A stretch of 64,000 nucleotides of DNA from Coffea arabica (lineage: Eukaryota > Streptophyta > Magnoliopsida > Gentianales > Rubiaceae), in assembly GCF_036785885.1 (NCBI RefSeq), contig NC_092330.1, forward strand, positions 19,812,525-19,876,524, in the 5' to 3' direction. The position numbers were made by a program, and so were the translations under genes. Positions 45,102 to 58,273 of this stretch are shown here, piece after piece; position 1 is the stretch's first letter, and each line of letters begins with the position of its first letter. The notes beneath the pieces are model-generated. The model was not told the origin of the DNA. It made no database searches and saw nothing but the letters and a program-made list of their open reading frames with translations.

Positions 45102-45179
45102 AAGCAATCGTTCCGACGGAGCTAAATTACTACAGCATAAAGAACGAAGGGAAAATTTGGATTTCGAAACAAAAAAGGG

Positions 45180-45812
45180 AGGGGTGCAACACGAGGATTT
45201 CCCAGGGGGTCACCTAGGGGTGTCAACGGGCCGGATCCGGGCCGGAATTCTTTATTCCGGACCCGGACCCGGATCCGACCCGTTTACCCGACGGGTCTTT
45301 TATTCGGTGTTCCGGATCCGGACCCGGCGAGTCTCGGATCCGGGTCGGGTCTACCCGAACAAATTTGCCAAAATTTATAATTTCTAACAAAAAAGAGAAA
45401 AAGATATATTTGTAAACTAATTTCTAGCTAAAGCAAAGAAAAAACCAAATAAGAAAATAAATCAAATTGATTTTACTCAAATACATCATCCTAATCAAAT
45501 TATATTGATAATATATATTTTTTATAAATTATTAAATCATTTATATCCGGATCCGGGTCTAGTACGGGTCGGAATACTATATTCCGTATCCGACCCGTTT
45601 TTTTGTTTGAAAAAACGGATCCGGATCCGGATAACGGAATTAAATCCCTACCCATACCAGCAAAAATTTCAGGGATCCGATCCGGATCCGGGTGTAGACC
45701 CGACCCGTTGACCGGCCTAGGGTCACCCATCCTAGTACTACTGTCGCCCAAGCACGCTTAACTTCGAAGTTCTGATGGGATCCGGTGCATTAGTGCTGGT
45801 ATGATCGCACCC
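45180..45812 (-). pseudogene. Split 5S gene (copy F)
   Basis: Insert at 45215-45719. Carries C46T, G70C and G102A. -1 base C. Confidence 0.94.
45215..45719. mobile_element. hAT MITE copy in 5S gene F
   Basis: 505 bp. Subtype 2: GGCCGGATCCGG, GAATTCTTTATT, TAAACTAATTTC, GGTCTAGTACG, ACCAGCAAAAA. Confidence 0.92.
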
Positions 45813-46222
45813 GCCATGTTCCTTTCGCTTTATTCTTTTAAACTGCCACGTCCTGTGAAGCAGTTTGGCTTTTCTGGACCCGAATTCATTCTAAGCGTCA
45901 ATTCATGAATTTCCTCTCATCCTTTTATTTATTTACTTTTATATTTTTTTCTTGTTGCTTTGCACCTTTTTTTTCCCTCGTCGCACAACTCTCAATTATC
46001 CTGAAATTGATCCTTCACGCTTGCGCTTATACATTTGCGCCGACAACTTTGACCGACGATCCGGGCTTCGATCCAGCCGTACCGTTCCTGACTTGTCTCG
46101 CGCCTTCAGATCCGCCTTCATGCTTCGATAAGAAGCAAAATATAAAGCAATCGTTCCGACGGAGCTAAATTACTACAGCATAAAGAACGAAGGGGAAATT
46201 TGGATTTCGAAACAAAAAAGGG

Positions 46223-46342
46223 AGGGGTGCAACACGAGGACTTCCCAGGGGGTCACCCATCCTAGTACTACTCTCGCCCAAGCACGCTTAACTTCGGAGT
46301 TCTGATGGGATCCGGTGCATTAGTGCTGGTATGATCGCACCC
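46223..46342 (-). rRNA. 5S ribosomal RNA (uninterrupted, copy G)
   Basis: 120 bp with C46, G70 and G102 as in copy B. Upstream -1 base is T (plus strand CACCCACC) instead of C. Confidence 0.96.
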
Positions 46343-46754
46343 ACCATGTTCCTTTCGCTTTATTCTTTTAAACTGCCCCGTCCTGTGAAGCAGTGTGGCT
46401 TTTCTGGACCCGAATTCATTTTAAGCGTCAATTCAAGAATTTCCCCTCATCCTTTTATTTATTTACTTTTACATTTTTTTCTTGTTGATTTGCACCATTT
46501 TTTTTTCCCTCGTCGCGCAACTCTCAATTATCCTGAAATTGATCCTTCACGCTTGCGCTTATACATTTGCGCCGACAACTTTGACCGACGAACCGGGCTT
46601 CGATCCAGCCGTACCGTTCCTGACTTGTCTCGCGCCTTCAGATCCGCCTTCATGCTTCGATGAGAAGCAAAATATAAAGCAATCGTTCCGACGGAGCTAA
46701 ATTACTACAGCATAAAGAACGAAGGGAAAATTTGGATTTCGAAACAAAAAAGGG

Positions 46755-47387
46755 AGGGGTGCAACACGAGGATTTCCCAGGGGGTCACCTAGGGGTGTCA
46801 ACGGGCCGGGTCCGGGCCGGAATTCATTATTCCGGACCCGGACCCGGAGCCGACCCGTTTACCCGACGGGTCTTTTATTCGGTGTTCCGGATCCGGACCC
46901 GGCGAGTCTCGGATCCGGGTCGGGTCTACCCGAACAAATTTGCCGAAATTTATAATTTCTAACAAAAAAGAGAAAAAGATATATTTGTAAACAAATTTCT
47001 AGCTAATGCAAAGAAAAAACCAAATAAGAAAATAAATCAAATTGATTTTACTCAAATACATCATCCTAATCAAATTATATTGATAATATATATTTTTTAT
47101 AAATTATTAAATCATTTATATCCGGATCCGGGTCTAATACGGGTCGGAATACTATATTCCGTATCCGACCCGTTTTTTTGTTTGAAAAAACGGATCCGGA
47201 TCCGGATAACGGAATTAAATCCCTACCCATACCCGCAAAAATTTCAGGGATCCGATCCGGATCCGGGTGTAGACCCGACCCGTTGACCGGCCTAGGGTCA
47301 CCCATCCTAGTACTACTGTCGCCCAAGCACGCTTAACTTCGAAGTTCTGATGGGATCCGGTGCATTAGTGCTGGTATGATCGCACCC
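46755..47387 (-). pseudogene. Split 5S gene (copy H)
   Basis: Insert at 46790-47294. C46T, G70C, G102A. Its upstream spacer is the 412-bp class normally found upstream of whole genes. Confidence 0.94.
46790..47294. mobile_element. hAT MITE copy in 5S gene H
   Basis: 505 bp. Subtype 3: left half as subtype 1, right half GGGTCTAATACG with ACCCGCAAAAA. Confidence 0.92.
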
Positions 47388-47799
47388 GCCATGTTCCTTT
47401 CGCTTTATTCTTTTAAACTGCCCCGTCCTGTGAAGCAGTGTGGCTTTTCTGGACCCGAATTCATTTTAAGCGTCAATTCAAGAATTTCCCCTCATCCTTT
47501 TATTTATTTACTTTTACATTTTTTTCTTGTTGATTTGCACCATTTTTTTTTCCCTCGTCGCGCAACTCTCAATTATCCTGAAATTGATCCTTCACGCTTG
47601 CGCTTATACATTTGCGCCGACAACTTTGACCGACGAACCGGGCTTCGATCCAGCCGTACCGTTCCTGACTTGTCTCGCGCCTTCAGATCCGCCTTCATGC
47701 TTCGATGAGAAGCAAAATATAAAGCAATCGTTCCGACGGAGCTAAATTACTACAGCATAAAGAACGAAGGGAAAATTTGGATTTCGAAACAAAAAAGGG

Positions 47800-48432
47800 A
47801 GGGGTGCAACACGAGGATTTCCCAGGGGGTCACCTAGGGGTGTCAACGGGCCGGGTCCGGGCCGGAATTCATTATTCCGGACCCGGACCCGGAGCCGACC
47901 CGTTTACCCGACGGGTCTTTTATTCGGTGTTCCGGATCCGGACCCGGCGAGTCTCGGATCCGGGTCGGGTCTACCCGAACAAATTTGCCGAAATTTATAA
48001 TTTCTAACAAAAAAGAGAAAAAGATATATTTGTAAACAAATTTCTAGCTAATGCAAAGAAAAAACCAAATAAGAAAATAAATCAAATTGATTTTACTCAA
48101 ATACATCATCCTAATCAAATTATATTGATAATATATATTTTTTATAAATTATTAAATCATTTATATCCGGATCCGGTTCTAATACGGGTCGGAATACTAT
48201 ATTCCGTATCCGACCCGTTTTTTTGTTTGAAAAAACGGATCCGGATCCGGATAACGGAATTAAATCCCTACCCATACCCGCAAAAATTTCAGGGATCCGA
48301 TCCGGATCCGGGTGTAGACCCGACCCGTTGACCGGCCTAGGGTCACCCATCCTAGTACTACTGTCGCCCAAGCACGCTTAACTTCGAAGTTCTGATGGGA
48401 TCCGGTGCATTAGTGCTGGTATGATCGCACCC
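47800..48432 (-). pseudogene. Split 5S gene (copy I)
   Basis: Insert at 47835-48339. C46T, G70C, G102A. Confidence 0.94.
47835..48339. mobile_element. hAT MITE copy in 5S gene I
   Basis: 505 bp, subtype 1 (CCGGTTCTAATACG). Confidence 0.92.
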
Positions 48433-48842
48433 GCCATGTTCCTTTCGCTTTATTCTTTTAAACCGCCACGTCCTGTGAAGCAGTTTGGCTTTTCTGGACC
48501 CGAATTCATTCTAAGCGTCAATTCATGAATTTCCTCTCATCCTTTTATTTATTTACTTTTATATTTTTTTCTTGTTGCTTTGCACCTTTTTTTTCCCTCG
48601 TCGCACAACTCTCAATTATCCTGAAATTGATCCTTCACGCTTGCGCTTATGCATTTGCGCCGACAACATTGACCGACGATCCGGGCTTCGATTCAGCCGT
48701 ACCGTTCCTGACTTGTCTCGCGCCTTCAGATCCGCCTTCATGCTTCGATGAGAAGCAAAATATAAAGCAATCGTTCCGACGGAGCTAAATTACTACAGCA
48801 TAAAGAACGAAGGGAAAATTTGGATTTCGAAACAAAAAAGGG

Positions 48843-49475
48843 AGGGGTGCAACACGAGGATTTCCCAGGGGGTCACCTAGGGGTGTCAACGGGCCGGATC
48901 CGGGCCGGAATTCTTTATTCCGGACCCGGACCCGGATCCGACCCGTTTACCCGACGGGTCTTTTATTCGGTGTTCCGGATCCGGACCCGGCGAGTCTCGG
49001 ATCCGGGTCGGGTCTACCCGAACAAATTTGCCAAAATTTATAATTTCTAACAAAAAAGAGAAAAAGATATATTTGTAAACTAATTTCTAGCTAAAGCAAA
49101 GAAAAAACCAAATAAGAAAATAAATCAAATTGATTTTACTCAAATACATCATCCTAATCAAATTATATTGATAATATATATTTTTTATAAATTATTAAAT
49201 CATTTATATCCGGATCCGGGTCTAGTACGGGTCGGAATACTATATTCCGTATCCGACCCGTTTTTTTGTTTGAAAAAACGGATCCGGATCCGGATAACGG
49301 AATTAAATCCCTACCCATACCAGCAAAAATTTCAGGGATCCGATCCGGATCCGGGTGTAGACCCGACCCGTTGACCGGCCTAGGGTCACCCATCCTAGTA
49401 CTACTGTCGCCCAAGCACGCTTAACTTCGAAGTTCTGATGGGATCCGGTGCATTAGTGCTGGTATGATCGCACCC
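48843..49475 (-). pseudogene. Split 5S gene (copy J)
   Basis: Insert at 48878-49382. The interval to the previous gene is 1043 bp because the intervening spacer is 2 bp shorter. C46T, G70C, G102A. Confidence 0.94.
48878..49382. mobile_element. hAT MITE copy in 5S gene J
   Basis: 505 bp, subtype 2, with all markers of copy F. Confidence 0.92.
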
Positions 49476-49885
49476 GCCATGTTCCTTTCGCTTTATTCTT
49501 TTAAACTGCCACGTCCTGTGAAGCAGTTTGGCTTTTCTGGACCCGAATTCATTCTAAGCGTCAATTCATGAATTTCCTCTCATCCTTTTATTTATTTACT
49601 TTTATATTTTTTTCTTGTTGCTTTGCACCTTTTTTTTCCCTCGTCGCACAACTCTCAATTATCCTGAAATTGATCCTTCACGCTTGCGCTTATACATTTG
49701 CGCCGACAACTTTGACCGACGATCCGGGCTTCGATCCAGCCGTACCGTTCCTGACTTGTCTCGCGCCTTCAGATCCGCCTTCATGCTTCGATAAGAAGCA
49801 AAATATAAAGCAATCGTTCCGACGGAGCTAAATTACTACAGCATAAAGAACGAAGGGGAAATTTGGATTTCGAAACAAAAAAGGG

Positions 49886-50005
49886 AGGGGTGCAACACGA
49901 GGACTTCCCAGGGGGTCACCCATCCTAGTACTACTCTCGCCCAAGCACGCTTAACTTCGGAGTTCTGATGGGATCCGGTGCATTAGTGCTGGTATGATCG
50001 CACCC
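49886..50005 (-). rRNA. 5S ribosomal RNA (uninterrupted, copy K)
   Basis: 120 bp, canonical at nt 46, 70 and 102. -1 base T. Confidence 0.96.
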
Positions 50006-50417
50006 ACCATGTTCCTTTCGCTTTATTCTTTTAAACTGCCCCGTCCTGTGAAGCAGTGTGGCTTTTCTGGACCCGAATTCATTTTAAGCGTCAATTCAAG
50101 AATTTCCCCTCATCCTTTTATTTATTTACTTTTACATTTTTTTCTTGTTGATTTGCACCATTTTTTTTTCCCTCGTCGCGCAACTCTCAATTATCCTGAA
50201 ATTGATCCTTCACGCTTGCGCTTATACATTTGCGCCGACAACTTTGACCGACGAACCGGGCTTCGATCCAGCCGTACCGTTCCTGACTTGTCTCGCGCCT
50301 TCAGATCCGCCTTCATGCTTCGATGAGAAGCAAAATATAAAGCAATCGTTCCGACGGAGCTAAATTACTACAGCATAAAGAACGAAGGGAAAATTTGGAT
50401 TTCGAAACAAAAAAGGG

Positions 50418-51050
50418 AGGGGTGCAACACGAGGATTTCCCAGGGGGTCACCTAGGGGTGTCAACGGGCCGGGTCCGGGCCGGAATTCATTATTCCGGAC
50501 CCGGACCCGGAGCCGACCCGTTTACCCGACGGGTCTTTTATTCGGTGTTCCGGATCCGGACCCGGCGAGTCTCGGATCCGGGTCGGGTCTACCCGAACAA
50601 ATTTGCCGAAATTTATAATTTCTAACAAAAAAGAGAAAAAGATATATTTGTAAACAAATTTCTAGCTAATGCAAAGAAAAAACCAAATAAGAAAATAAAT
50701 CAAATTGATTTTACTCAAATACATCATCCTAATCAAATTATATTGATAATATATATTTTTTATAAATTATTAAATCATTTATATCCGGATCCGGGTCTAG
50801 TACGGGTCGGAATACTATATTCCGTATCCGACCCGTTTTTTTGTTTGAAAAAACGGATCCGGATCCGGATAACGGAATTAAATCCCTACCCATACCAGCA
50901 AAAATTTCAGGGATCCGATCCGGATCCGGGTGTAGACCCGACCCGTTGACCGGCCTAGGGTCACCCATCCTAGTACTACTGTCGCCCAAGCACGCTTAAC
51001 TTCGAAGTTCTGATGGGATCCGGTGCATTAGTGCTGGTATGATCGCACCC
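50418..51050 (-). pseudogene. Split 5S gene (copy L)
   Basis: Insert at 50453-50957. C46T, G70C, G102A. Confidence 0.94.
50453..50957. mobile_element. hAT MITE copy in 5S gene L, mosaic
   Basis: 505 bp. Left half is subtype 1 (GGAGCCGACCC, TTGCCGAAATT, AAACAAATTTC) and right half subtype 2 (GGTCTAGTACG, ACCAGCAAAAA), so exchange or conversion occurred within the element. Confidence 0.9.
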
Positions 51051-51460
51051 GCCATGTTCCTTTCGCTTTATTCTTTTAAACTGCCACGTCCTGTGAAGCA
51101 GTTTGGCTTTTCTGGACCCGAATTCATTCTAAGCGTCAATTCATGAATTTCCTCTCATCCTTTTATTTATTTACTTTTATATTTTTTTCTTGTTGCTTTG
51201 CACCTTTTTTTTCCCTCGTCGCACAACTCTCAATTATCCTGAAATTGATCCTTCACGCTTGCGCTTATACATTTGCGCCGACAACTTTGACCGACGATCC
51301 GGGCTTCGATCCAGCCGTACCGTTCCTGACTTGTCTCGCGCCTTCAGATCCGCCTTCATGCTTCGATAAGAAGCAAAATATAAAGCAATCGTTCCGACGG
51401 AGCTAAATTACTACAGCATAAAGAACGAAGGGGAAATTTGGATTTCGAAACAAAAAAGGG

Positions 51461-51580
51461 AGGGGTGCAACACGAGGACTTCCCAGGGGGTCACCCATCC
51501 TAGTACTACTCTCGCCCAAGCACGCTTAACTTCGGAGTTCTGATGGGATCCGGTGCATTAGTGCTGGTATGATCGCACCC
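51461..51580 (-). rRNA. 5S ribosomal RNA (uninterrupted, copy M)
   Basis: 120 bp, canonical at diagnostic positions. -1 base T. Confidence 0.96.
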
Positions 51581-51992
51581 ACCATGTTCCTTTCGCTTTA
51601 TTCTTTTAAACTGCCCCGTCCTGTGAAGCAGTGTGGCTTTTCTGGACCCGAATTCATTTTAAGCGTCAATTCAAGAATTTCCCCTCATCCTTTTATTTAT
51701 TTACTTTTACATTTTTTTCTTGTTGATTTGCACCATTTTTTTTTCCCTCGTCGCGCAACTCTCAATTATCCTGAAATTGATCCTTCACGCTTGCGCTTAT
51801 ACATTTGCGCCGACAACTTTGACCGACGAACCGGGCTTCGATCCAGCCGTACCGTTCCTGACTTGTCTCGCGCCTTCAGATCCGCCTTCATGCTTCGATG
51901 AGAAGCAAAATATAAAGCAATCGTTCCGACGGAGCTAAATTACTACAGCATAAAGAACGAAGGGAAAATTTGGATTTCGAAACAAAAAAGGG

Positions 51993-52625
51993 AGGGGTGC
52001 AACACGAGGATTTCCCAGGGGGTCACCTAGGGGTGTCAACGGGCCGGGTCCGGGCCGGAATTCATTATTCCGGACCCGGACCCGGAGCCGACCCGTTTAC
52101 CCGACGGGTCTTTTATTCGGTGTTCCGGATCCGGACCCGGCGAGTCTCGGATCCGGGTCGGGTCTACCCGAACAAATTTGCCGAAATTTATAATTTCTAA
52201 CAAAAAAGAGAAAAAGATATATTTGTAAACAAATTTCTAGCTAATGCAAAGAAAAAACCAAATAAGAAAATAAATCAAATTGATTTTACTCAAATACATC
52301 ATCCTAATCAAATTATATTGATAATATATATTTTTTATAAATTATTAAATCATTTATATCCGGATCCGGTTCTAATACGGGTCGGAATACTATATTCCGT
52401 ATCCGACCCGTTTTTTTGTTTGAAAAAACGGATCCGGATCCGGATAACGGAATTAAATCCCTACCCATACCCGCAAAAATTTCAGGGATCCGATCCGGAT
52501 CCGGGTGTAGACCCGACCCGTTGACCGGCCTAGGGTCACCCATCCTAGTACTACTGTCGCCCAAGCACGCTTAACTTCGAAGTTCTGATGGGATCCGGTG
52601 CATTAGTGCTGGTATGATCGCACCC
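51993..52625 (-). pseudogene. Split 5S gene (copy N)
   Basis: Insert at 52028-52532. C46T, G70C, G102A. Confidence 0.94.
52028..52532. mobile_element. hAT MITE copy in 5S gene N
   Basis: 505 bp, subtype 1. Confidence 0.92.
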
Positions 52626-53035
52626 GCCATGTTCCTTTCGCTTTATTCTTTTAAACCGCCACGTCCTGTGAAGCAGTTTGGCTTTTCTGGACCCGAATTC
52701 ATTCTAAGCGTCAATTCATGAATTTCCTCTCATCCTTTTATTTATTTACTTTTATATTTTTTTCTTGTTGCTTTGCACCTTTTTTTTCCCTCGTCGCACA
52801 ACTCTCAATTATCCTGAAATTGATCCTTCACGCTTGCGCTTATGCATTTGCGCCGACAACATTGACCGACGATCCGGGCTTCGATTCAGCCGTACCGTTC
52901 CTGACTTGTCTCGCGCCTTCAGATCCGCCTTCATGCTTCGATGAGAAGCAAAATATAAAGCAATCGTTCCGACGGAGCTAAATTACTACAGCATAAAGAA
53001 CGAAGGGAAAATTTGGATTTCGAAACAAAAAAGGG

Positions 53036-53668
53036 AGGGGTGCAACACGAGGATTTCCCAGGGGGTCACCTAGGGGTGTCAACGGGCCGGATCCGGGCCG
53101 GAATTCTTTATTCCGGACCCGGACCCGGATCCGACCCGTTTACCCGACGGGTCTTTTATTCGGTGTTCCGGATCCGGACCCGGCGAGTCTCGGATCCGGG
53201 TCGGGTCTACCCGAACAAATTTGCCAAAATTTATAATTTCTAACAAAAAAGAGAAAAAGATATATTTGTAAACTAATTTCTAGCTAAAGCAAAGAAAAAA
53301 CCAAATAAGAAAATAAATCAAATTGATTTTACTCAAATACATCATCCTAATCAAATTATATTGATAATATATATTTTTTATAAATTATTAAATCATTTAT
53401 ATCCGGATCCGGGTCTAGTACGGGTCGGAATACTATATTCCGTATCCGACCCGTTTTTTTGTTTGAAAAAACGGATCCGGATCCGGATAACGGAATTAAA
53501 TCCCTACCCATACCAGCAAAAATTTCAGGGATCCGATCCGGATCCGGGTGTAGACCCGACCCGTTGACCGGCCTAGGGTCACCCATCCTAGTACTACTGT
53601 CGCCCAAGCACGCTTAACTTCGAAGTTCTGATGGGATCCGGTGCATTAGTGCTGGTATGATCGCACCC
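53036..53668 (-). pseudogene. Split 5S gene (copy O)
   Basis: Insert at 53071-53575. C46T, G70C, G102A. Confidence 0.94.
53071..53575. mobile_element. hAT MITE copy in 5S gene O
   Basis: 505 bp, subtype 2. Confidence 0.92.
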
Positions 53669-54078
53669 GCCATGTTCCTTTCGCTTTATTCTTTTAAACT
53701 GCCACGTCCTGTGAAGCAGTTTGGCTTTTCTGGACCCGAATTCATTCTAAGCGTCAATTCATGAATTTCCTCTCATCCTTTTATTTATTTACTTTTATAT
53801 TTTTTTCTTGTTGCTTTGCACCTTTTTTTTCCCTCGTCGCACAACTCTCAATTATCCTGAAATTGATCCTTCACGCTTGCGCTTATACATTTGCGCCGAC
53901 AACTTTGACCGACGATCCGGGCTTCGATCCAGCCGTACCGTTCCTGACTTGTCTCGCGCCTTCAGATCCGCCTTCATGCTTCGATAAGAAGCAAAATATA
54001 AAGCAATCGTTCCGACGGAGCTAAATTACTACAGCATAAAGAACGAAGGGGAAATTTGGATTTCGAAACAAAAAAGGG

Positions 54079-54198
54079 AGGGGTGCAACACGAGGACTTC
54101 CCAGGGGGTCACCCATCCTAGTACTACTCTCGCCCAAGCACGCTTAACTTCGGAGTTCTGATGGGATCCGGTGCATTAGTGCTGGTATGATCGCACCC
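54079..54198 (-). rRNA. 5S ribosomal RNA (uninterrupted, copy P)
   Basis: 120 bp, canonical at diagnostic positions. -1 base T. Confidence 0.96.
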
Positions 54199-54610
54199 AC
54201 CATGTTCCTTTCGCTTTATTCTTTTAAACTGCCCCGTCCTGTGAAGCAGTGTGGCTTTTCTGGACCCGAATTCATTTTAAGCGTCAATTCAAGAATTTCC
54301 CCTCATCCTTTTATTTATTTACTTTTACATTTTTTTCTTGTTGATTTGCACCATTTTTTTTTCCCTCGTCGCGCAACTCTCAATTATCCTGAAATTGATC
54401 CTTCACGCTTGCGCTTATACATTTGCGCCGACAACTTTGACCGACGAACCGGGCTTCGATCCAGCCGTACCGTTCCTGACTTGTCTCGCGCCTTCAGATC
54501 CGCCTTCATGCTTCGATGAGAAGCAAAATATAAAGCAATCGTTCCGACGGAGCTAAATTACTACAGCATAAAGAACGAAGGGAAAATTTGGATTTCGAAA
54601 CAAAAAAGGG

Positions 54611-55243
54611 AGGGGTGCAACACGAGGATTTCCCAGGGGGTCACCTAGGGGTGTCAACGGGCCGGGTCCGGGCCGGAATTCATTATTCCGGACCCGGACC
54701 CGGAGCCGACCCGTTTACCCGACGGGTCTTTTATTCGGTGTTCCGGATCCGGACCCGGCGAGTCTCGGATCCGGGTCGGGTCTACCCGAACAAATTTGCC
54801 GAAATTTATAATTTCTAACAAAAAAGAGAAAAAGATATATTTGTAAACAAATTTCTAGCTAATGCAAAGAAAAAACCAAATAAGAAAATAAATCAAATTG
54901 ATTTTACTCAAATACATCATCCTAATCAAATTATATTGATAATATATATTTTTTATAAATTATTAAATCATTTATATCCGGATCCGGGTCTAATACGGGT
55001 CGGAATACTATATTCCGTATCCGACCCGTTTTTTTGTTTGAAAAAACGGATCCGGATCCGGATAACGGAATTAAATCCCTACCCATACCCGCAAAAATTT
55101 CAGGGATCCGATCCGGATCCGGGTGTAGACCCGACCCGTTGACCGGCCTAGGGTCACCCATCCTAGTACTACTGTCGCCCAAGCACGCTTAACTTCGAAG
55201 TTCTGATGGGATCCGGTGCATTAGTGCTGGTATGATCGCACCC
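54611..55243 (-). pseudogene. Split 5S gene (copy Q)
   Basis: Insert at 54646-55150. C46T, G70C, G102A. Upstream spacer is the 412-bp class, as in copy H. Confidence 0.94.
54646..55150. mobile_element. hAT MITE copy in 5S gene Q
   Basis: 505 bp, subtype 3, the counterpart of copy H in the 7,856-bp repeat. Confidence 0.92.
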
Positions 55244-55655
55244 GCCATGTTCCTTTCGCTTTATTCTTTTAAACTGCCCCGTCCTGTGAAGCAGTGTGGC
55301 TTTTCTGGACCCGAATTCATTTTAAGCGTCAATTCAAGAATTTCCCCTCATCCTTTTATTTATTTACTTTTACATTTTTTTCTTGTTGATTTGCACCATT
55401 TTTTTTTCCCTCGTCGCGCAACTCTCAATTATCCTGAAATTGATCCTTCACGCTTGCGCTTATACATTTGCGCCGACAACTTTGACCGACGAACCGGGCT
55501 TCGATCCAGCCGTACCGTTCCTGACTTGTCTCGCGCCTTCAGATCCGCCTTCATGCTTCGATGAGAAGCAAAATATAAAGCAATCGTTCCGACGGAGCTA
55601 AATTACTACAGCATAAAGAACGAAGGGAAAATTTGGATTTCGAAACAAAAAAGGG

Positions 55656-56288
55656 AGGGGTGCAACACGAGGATTTCCCAGGGGGTCACCTAGGGGTGTC
55701 AACGGGCCGGGTCCGGGCCGGAATTCATTATTCCGGACCCGGACCCGGAGCCGACCCGTTTACCCGACGGGTCTTTTATTCGGTGTTCCGGATCCGGACC
55801 CGGCGAGTCTCGGATCCGGGTCGGGTCTACCCGAACAAATTTGCCGAAATTTATAATTTCTAACAAAAAAGAGAAAAAGATATATTTGTAAACAAATTTC
55901 TAGCTAATGCAAAGAAAAAACCAAATAAGAAAATAAATCAAATTGATTTTACTCAAATACATCATCCTAATCAAATTATATTGATAATATATATTTTTTA
56001 TAAATTATTAAATCATTTATATCCGGATCCGGTTCTAATACGGGTCGGAATACTATATTCCGTATCCGACCCGTTTTTTTGTTTGAAAAAACGGATCCGG
56101 ATCCGGATAACGGAATTAAATCCCTACCCATACCCGCAAAAATTTCAGGGATCCGATCCGGATCCGGGTGTAGACCCGACCCGTTGACCGGCCTAGGGTC
56201 ACCCATCCTAGTACTACTGTCGCCCAAGCACGCTTAACTTCGAAGTTCTGATGGGATCCGGTGCATTAGTGCTGGTATGATCGCACCC
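55656..56288 (-). pseudogene. Split 5S gene (copy R)
   Basis: Insert at 55691-56195. C46T, G70C, G102A. Confidence 0.94.
55691..56195. mobile_element. hAT MITE copy in 5S gene R
   Basis: 505 bp, subtype 1, the counterpart of copy I. Confidence 0.92.
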
Positions 56289-56698
56289 GCCATGTTCCTT
56301 TCGCTTTATTCTTTTAAACCGCCACGTCCTGTGAAGCAGTTTGGCTTTTCTGGACCCGAATTCATTCTAAGCGTCAATTCATGAATTTCCTCTCATCCTT
56401 TTATTTATTTACTTTTATATTTTTTTCTTGTTGCTTTGCACCTTTTTTTTCCCTCGTCGCACAACTCTCAATTATCCTGAAATTGATCCTTCACGCTTGC
56501 GCTTATGCATTTGCGCCGACAACATTGACCGACGATCCGGGCTTCGATTCAGCCGTACCGTTCCTGACTTGTCTCGCGCCTTCAGATCCGCCTTCATGCT
56601 TCGATGAGAAGCAAAATATAAAGCAATCGTTCCGACGGAGCTAAATTACTACAGCATAAAGAACGAAGGGAAAATTTGGATTTCGAAACAAAAAAGGG

Positions 56699-57331
56699 AG
56701 GGGTGCAACACGAGGATTTCCCAGGGGGTCACCTAGGGGTGTCAACGGGCCGGATCCGGGCCGGAATTCTTTATTCCGGACCCGGACCCGGATCCGACCC
56801 GTTTACCCGACGGGTCTTTTATTCGGTGTTCCGGATCCGGACCCGGCGAGTCTCGGATCCGGGTCGGGTCTACCCGAACAAATTTGCCAAAATTTATAAT
56901 TTCTAACAAAAAAGAGAAAAAGATATATTTGTAAACTAATTTCTAGCTAAAGCAAAGAAAAAACCAAATAAGAAAATAAATCAAATTGATTTTACTCAAA
57001 TACATCATCCTAATCAAATTATATTGATAATATATATTTTTTATAAATTATTAAATCATTTATATCCGGATCCGGGTCTAGTACGGGTCGGAATACTATA
57101 TTCCGTATCCGACCCGTTTTTTTGTTTGAAAAAACGGATCCGGATCCGGATAACGGAATTAAATCCCTACCCATACCAGCAAAAATTTCAGGGATCCGAT
57201 CCGGATCCGGGTGTAGACCCGACCCGTTGACCGGCCTAGGGTCACCCATCCTAGTACTACTGTCGCCCAAGCACGCTTAACTTCGAAGTTCTGATGGGAT
57301 CCGGTGCATTAGTGCTGGTATGATCGCACCC
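56699..57331 (-). pseudogene. Split 5S gene (copy S)
   Basis: Insert at 56734-57238. C46T, G70C, G102A. Confidence 0.94.
56734..57238. mobile_element. hAT MITE copy in 5S gene S
   Basis: 505 bp, subtype 2, the counterpart of copy J. Confidence 0.92.
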
Positions 57332-57741
57332 GCCATGTTCCTTTCGCTTTATTCTTTTAAACTGCCACGTCCTGTGAAGCAGTTTGGCTTTTCTGGACCC
57401 GAATTCATTCTAAGCGTCAATTCATGAATTTCCTCTCATCCTTTTATTTATTTACTTTTATATTTTTTTCTTGTTGCTTTGCACCTTTTTTTTCCCTCGT
57501 CGCACAACTCTCAATTATCCTGAAATTGATCCTTCACGCTTGCGCTTATACATTTGCGCCGACAACTTTGACCGACGATCCGGGCTTCGATCCAGCCGTA
57601 CCGTTCCTGACTTGTCTCGCGCCTTCAGATCCGCCTTCATGCTTCGATAAGAAGCAAAATATAAAGCAATCGTTCCGACGGAGCTAAATTACTACAGCAT
57701 AAAGAACGAAGGGGAAATTTGGATTTCGAAACAAAAAAGGG

Positions 57742-57861
57742 AGGGGTGCAACACGAGGACTTCCCAGGGGGTCACCCATCCTAGTACTACTCTCGCCCAA
57801 GCACGCTTAACTTCGGAGTTCTGATGGGATCCGGTGCATTAGTGCTGGTATGATCGCACCC
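57742..57861 (-). rRNA. 5S ribosomal RNA (uninterrupted, copy T)
   Basis: 120 bp, canonical at diagnostic positions. -1 base T. Confidence 0.96.
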
Positions 57862-58273
57862 ACCATGTTCCTTTCGCTTTATTCTTTTAAACTGCCCCGT
57901 CCTGTGAAGCAGTGTGGCTTTTCTGGACCCGAATTCATTTTAAGCGTCAATTCAAGAATTTCCCCTCATCCTTTTATTTATTTACTTTTACATTTTTTTC
58001 TTGTTGATTTGCACCATTTTTTTTTCCCTCGTCGCGCAACTCTCAATTATCCTGAAATTGATCCTTCACGCTTGCGCTTATACATTTGCGCCGACAACTT
58101 TGACCGACGAACCGGGCTTCGATCCAGCCGTACCGTTCCTGACTTGTCTCGCGCCTTCAGATCCGCCTTCATGCTTCGATGAGAAGCAAAATATAAAGCA
58201 ATCGTTCCGACGGAGCTAAATTACTACAGCATAAAGAACGAAGGGAAAATTTGGATTTCGAAACAAAAAAGGG

